A stretch of 7,790 nucleotides of DNA, taken from positions 1 to 7,790 of the forward strand of contig JAIRYH010000041.1 in NCBI GenBank assembly GCA_031267855.1, given 5' to 3'. The notes beneath the pieces were generated by a model that worked only from the letters and a program-made list of their open reading frames with translations, ran no database searches and was not told where the DNA came from. Position 1 is the first letter of the stretch. The number at the start of each line of letters is the position of its first letter. The DNA comes from Prevotellaceae bacterium (GTDB taxonomy: Bacteria; Bacteroidota; Bacteroidia; Bacteroidales; UBA932). Both the position numbers and the translations under genes were made by a program. Below, in pieces: positions 4,988 through 7,790 of the stretch.

Positions 4988-5882
4988 ACCATCCATGAAT
5001 GGCGTCCCGGCGGGCGGAGCGCACCGGCAGGCAGAACTTGTCGACAGGCTTATTCAATTGTCCATCGCCGAAGATATCGGCGACGGCGACCACACTTCAA
5101 AAGCTTGTATTCCGGCGGCAGCGCAGGGGAAAATGAAACTGCTGGTAAAGCAGGACGGCATACTTGCCGGCGTGGAAGCGGCAAGGCGGGTCTTCGGCAT
5201 GATTGACCCGCTTGCCGTCATGACGGCCGCAATAGCCGACGGCGCTCCGGTAAAGGCGGGCGACGTGGCTTTTCATGTCGAAGGCGCCGTGCATTCCCTC
5301 TTGCAGGCGGAACGCACTGTGCTGAACATGATGCAGCGGATGAGCGGCGTGGCAACGCAGACAGCCGCATACGTAAAACAACTGGACGGCTTGAAAACAC
5401 GGGTGCTCGATACGCGGAAAACAACGCCGGGCATGCGCATGCTCGACAAACTGGCGGTGCGGCTCGGCGGCGGCGAAAATCACCGGACGGGACTGTTCGA
5501 CATGATCCTGATAAAGGATAACCACATTGACTTTTCCGGCGGCGTGGAGAAGGCACTGAATAATGTGCGGGCATATCTGGAACGCACAAGCCGGAAGCTG
5601 GCTGTTGAAATTGAAGTACGCACGCTGGACGACGTTAAGACCGTCCTGCGCACCGGCGGCGTGCAGCGCATTATGCTGGATAATTTTTCCCTCGACGATA
5701 CACGCAAAGCCGTCGGACTGATTGCCGGGAAATATGAAACGGAATCGTCGGGAGGCATTACCCTGCAAACGATCAGGGACTATGCCGAATGTGGCGTTGA
5801 TTTTATATCGGTCGGCGCCCTCACCCATCAAATAAAAAGCCTGGACATGAGCCTGAAATATGAATTAGGAATTAAGAATTAG
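4977..5882 (+). CDS. nadC: Quinolinate phosphoribosyltransferase (nicotinate-nucleotide pyrophosphorylase)
   Basis: NadC converts quinolinate and PRPP to nicotinate mononucleotide, CO2 and pyrophosphate in cytoplasmic de novo NAD synthesis. Motifs in order are EDIGDGDHTS (residues 32-41), QAERTVLNMMQRMSGVAT (110-127), DTRKTTPGMR (145-154), GGGENHRTGLFDMILIKDNH (164-183), EIEVRTLDDV, IMLDNFS, and the C-terminal SGGI and ISVGALTH. The basic substrate-binding residues in these motifs are intact. The ATG at 4977 overlaps the upstream stop and gives 301 residues; the ATG at 4995 would give 295, also normal for the family, so the exact start is unsettled. The last residues (YELGIKN) and the TAG stop are encoded by a heptamer array continuing to 5895, so the tail is probably not conserved. 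No nadA or nadB is visible here. Confidence 0.97.
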   Translation: MNSEPSMNGVPAGGAHRQAELVDRLIQLSIAEDIGDGDHTSKACIPAAAQGKMKLLVKQDGILAGVEAARRVFGMIDPLAVMTAAIADGAPVKAGDVAFHVEGAVHSLLQAERTVLNMMQRMSGVATQTAAYVKQLDGLKTRVLDTRKTTPGMRMLDKLAVRLGGGENHRTGLFDMILIKDNHIDFSGGVEKALNNVRAYLERTSRKLAVEIEVRTLDDVKTVLRTGGVQRIMLDNFSLDDTRKAVGLIAGKYETESSGGITLQTIRDYAECGVDFISVGALTHQIKSLDMSLKYELGIKN

Positions 5883-5895
5883 GAATTAGGAATTG
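5861..5895. repeat. Heptamer array spanning the nadC stop codon
   Basis: Five units read TGAATTA, GGAATTA, AGAATTA, GGAATTA, GGAATTG. The nadC stop at 5880-5882 lies inside. After the array, ATTGGCGCCGGCA at 5908-5920 resembles the reverse complement of the GGCGCC core at 929-948 with 4 bp missing. No complementary heptamer array follows before the next start at 5934. Confidence 0.75.
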
Positions 5896-5933
5896 CGGCA
5901 AGCGCACATTGGCGCCGGCACATCAGCACATCA

Positions 5934-6743
5934 ATGATAGCCTCTTTGCAAAATAAACGGATAAAGGCGGTTTGCGAACTGCGGGCAAAGTCGCGCGAGC
6001 GGCGCAGACAGGGCCTGTTTGTGGTAGAAGGATACCGTGAAATCACCATGGCAATGGCGGCGGGCTACCGCATCCATACGCTTTTCTTTTGTGCGGCCAT
6101 GCCCGATGCCGTGGCGTTTGCGGAACATACCGGCAACACGGCTGCAACACTTGCGATAACCAAAGAGGCGTTTGAAAAAGCAGCCTGCCGCGAAGATTCC
6201 GGCGGCCTGCTGGCCGTGGCGCATGCCCGTACCGGCACGCTGGACGGGCTGAAACTGTCGGACAATCCGTTTATCATTGTGGCGGAAGCCGTGGAAAAAC
6301 CGGGCAACCTGGGCGCCATGCTCCGTACTGCCGACGCGGCAAACGCGGATGCGGTAATCGTATGCGACCCCCTCGCCGATATTTACAGCCCGAATGTTAT
6401 CCGGTCAAGCCTGGGGAGCGTATTTACGCAACAGGTGGCCGTCAGCGATGCGGCAGCCGCTGCGGCATGGCTGCGCTCGCAGCGGATAGTGAGCTATGCC
6501 GCGGAATTGACCGCCACGCAATGGTATCACGAGGCGGATTTTACCGCGCCCTGCGCCATTGTGATGGGCTCCGAAGCCCGGGGGCTCAGCGGCGGCTGGA
6601 TGCAACGCGCCGACAGGCGCATAAAAATCCCCATGCGCGGACAGGTTGACTCCCTGAATGTGTCGGTATCCACCGCCATCCTTGCATTTGAAGCCATGCG
6701 GCAACGCGGTTTCCCGGCGCCGGTGCACGGGGGCGGCAATTAA
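5934..6743 (+). CDS. SpoU/TrmH-family RNA 2'-O-ribose methyltransferase
   Basis: This 269-residue SPOUT-class enzyme transfers a methyl group from S-adenosylmethionine to a ribose 2'-OH in rRNA or tRNA. An N-terminal substrate-binding domain (about residues 1-100, with FVVEGYRE at 29-36) precedes the knotted catalytic domain. Motif 1 is EKPGNLGAMLRTADAA (121-136, with N125 and R131), motif 2 MGSEARGLS (211-219) and motif 3 IPM (232-234) plus DSLNVSVS (239-246). The layout resembles the 23S rRNA guanosine methyltransferase RlmB group, but the modified nucleotide cannot be read from the sequence. The ATG at 5934 gives the usual LQNKRIK opening. It follows nadC by 51 nt and precedes aroB closely. 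The C-terminal tail rich in Gly and Pro looks dispensable. Confidence 0.93.
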   Translation: MIASLQNKRIKAVCELRAKSRERRRQGLFVVEGYREITMAMAAGYRIHTLFFCAAMPDAVAFAEHTGNTAATLAITKEAFEKAACREDSGGLLAVAHARTGTLDGLKLSDNPFIIVAEAVEKPGNLGAMLRTADAANADAVIVCDPLADIYSPNVIRSSLGSVFTQQVAVSDAAAAAAWLRSQRIVSYAAELTATQWYHEADFTAPCAIVMGSEARGLSGGWMQRADRRIKIPMRGQVDSLNVSVSTAILAFEAMRQRGFPAPVHGGGN

Positions 6744-6770
6744 ATTCCGGACTTTAAAACCTTGACGGAT

Positions 6771-7775
6771 ATGATAACAAAATTCGGTTCGGTAGTAACA
6801 GGCCTGGCGCCGGAACAGTTGCCGGAATATGTCCCGGCCGGCGTTCCGGTCGTCGCCGTGGTGGATGCGCAGGTGCGGGAATGGTTTACACAGCACTTCC
6901 CGGCCGTCCCGTTCCTCACCCTACAGGCGGCAGAAGCGGTGAAAACGCTGGAAACAGTCGAAAAGCTCACGCTGGACCTATTGCAGCGGGAAGCCGACCG
7001 CACCCTCTTCCTGCTGGGCGTTGGCGGCGGCATTGTGTGCGACATTACCGGTTTTCTGGCTTCGACCTACATGCGCGGCGTGCGCTTCGGGTTTATCCCC
7101 ACCACGCTGCTGGCACAGGCAGATGCGGCGCTGGGCGGGAAAAACGGCGTCAACGTGGGCGGCTATAAAAACATTACGGGCACGTTTACGCAGCCGGAAT
7201 TTGTGCTGTGCACGACCGGTGTATTTTCCACGCTGCCCGAACGCGTGTTCAATGCCGGCATGTCGGAAGTGATAAAAGCCGCGCTGATAGCCGACGCCGC
7301 GCTCTTTGAATTTATAGAACAGCATGCCGGCGACATACTGAGCAGAAAAGAACCGGCGCTGGGCGAAATGATCCGCCGCGCCGTGCAAATCAAGCTGGAC
7401 ATCGTGGCAAGCGACGAAAAAGAAAAGGGCGAACGCCGCAAATTGAATTTGGGACATACGCTGGGGCATGCGATTGAACGCACGGTAAAAAACATCATGC
7501 ATGGCGAGGCCGTGAGCATCGGGCTGGTGCATGCCGCCAGGTTCTCGCAGCAGCAGGGGTGGCTTTCGGCCGCCGACACCCTCCGGATTACCGGGCTCCT
7601 GAAACGTTTCCGCCTGCCGGTAAACCTGACCGTCGAGGCCGGCGACCTGCGGGAAGCCATGAGGAAAGACAAAAAAAAATCGGGCGTACTGCTGCACTAC
7701 ATTGCACTGAAAGCTATCGGCAAAGCGGTAGAAGTAGATATCGACATTTCAAATTTACAGAATTATGAGTTATGA
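6771..7775 (+). CDS. aroB: 3-dehydroquinate synthase
   Basis: AroB turns DAHP into 3-dehydroquinate, the second step of the shikimate pathway to aromatic amino acids, using NAD and a divalent metal in the cytoplasm. From the ATG at 6771 the protein has 334 residues, slightly short for the family. NAD-binding GVGGGIVCD lies at 83-91 and the core PTTLLAQADAALGGKNGVN at 110-128. The expected metal ligands are present: E166 (in SEVIK), H229 (in LNLGHTLGH) and H244 (in MHGEAV). Residues matching substrate contacts of characterised enzymes are also intact: R102, K124, K133-N134, K169, K208, R222, N226, H233. A TTG at 6762 is in frame three codons upstream, but the ATG is preferred. It is the last gene seen in the operon, 27 nt after the methyltransferase. 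The final NYEL and the TGA stop lie in a heptamer array. Confidence 0.95.
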   Translation: MITKFGSVVTGLAPEQLPEYVPAGVPVVAVVDAQVREWFTQHFPAVPFLTLQAAEAVKTLETVEKLTLDLLQREADRTLFLLGVGGGIVCDITGFLASTYMRGVRFGFIPTTLLAQADAALGGKNGVNVGGYKNITGTFTQPEFVLCTTGVFSTLPERVFNAGMSEVIKAALIADAALFEFIEQHAGDILSRKEPALGEMIRRAVQIKLDIVASDEKEKGERRKLNLGHTLGHAIERTVKNIMHGEAVSIGLVHAARFSQQQGWLSAADTLRITGLLKRFRLPVNLTVEAGDLREAMRKDKKKSGVLLHYIALKAIGKAVEVDIDISNLQNYEL

Positions 7776-7790
7776 ATTATGAGTTATGAG
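7761..7790. repeat. Heptamer array spanning the aroB stop codon, cut by window end
   Basis: Units AATTATG, AGTTATG, AATTATG, AGTTATG are followed by AG at the window edge. The aroB TGA at 7773-7775 lies within. The array may continue, and a GGCGCC core with a complementary array may follow outside the window. Confidence 0.7.

Noticed and set aside
6762..6770. TTG start for aroB
   Set aside because: It adds only three residues; an ATG at 6771 is available and more likely.
5097..7697. Minus-strand ORFs opposite nadC (5097-5831) and aroB (6978-7697)
   Set aside because: Both are antisense to well-supported genes and have no domain or promoter support.

Overview
The window looks like a chromosomal segment of a fairly GC-rich member of the Bacteroidota, most likely Bacteroidales. 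Three things suggest this: promoters of the Bacteroidota TAnnTTTG type with almost no Shine-Dalgarno sequence, a DUF4783 gene directly upstream of nadC, and the remnant of a Fibrobacter-succinogenes-major-paralogous (FISUMP) type surface protein. The assignment is inferred from gene content and signals, not from a database search.

Layout. Bases 2-538 (+) hold the C-terminal part of a YegS/DagK-type lipid kinase. Bases 539-1014 carry no convincing gene and form a composite repeat island: heptamer arrays, three palindromes spaced exactly 42 bp apart, several GC-rich hairpins and a 17-bp perfect inverted repeat. Bases 1015-2778 (+) encode the ribosome-associated GTPase TypA/BipA from a TAccTTTG promoter with a very short leader. 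A 58-bp near-perfect palindrome follows, between typA and a convergent, AT-rich HEPN-MNT toxin-antitoxin-type pair (3563-2869, minus strand, genes overlapping by 31 nt). Next come a nested terminator-like hairpin and a broken minus-strand surface-protein gene (about 4264-3775). An AT-rich region of about 320 bp with a long imperfect inverted repeat and apparently divergent promoters separates it from the last block.

The last block (4583-7775, +) looks like one operon: a secreted DUF4783 protein, nadC (NAD biosynthesis), a SpoU/TrmH-family RNA 2'-O-ribose methyltransferase and aroB (shikimate pathway). Links are an 11-nt overlap and gaps of about 51 and 27 nt. These are housekeeping functions with no obvious single shared pathway.

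The most unusual feature is the intergenic DNA. Arrays with an exact 7-bp period sit at the 3' ends of all four of the lipid kinase, typA, nadC and aroB genes, and in the last two the array supplies the final codons and the stop. Two complete copies appear to be built as heptamer array, GGCGCC-containing core, complementary heptamer array. No CRISPR, tRNA, rRNA or intact transposase was found.
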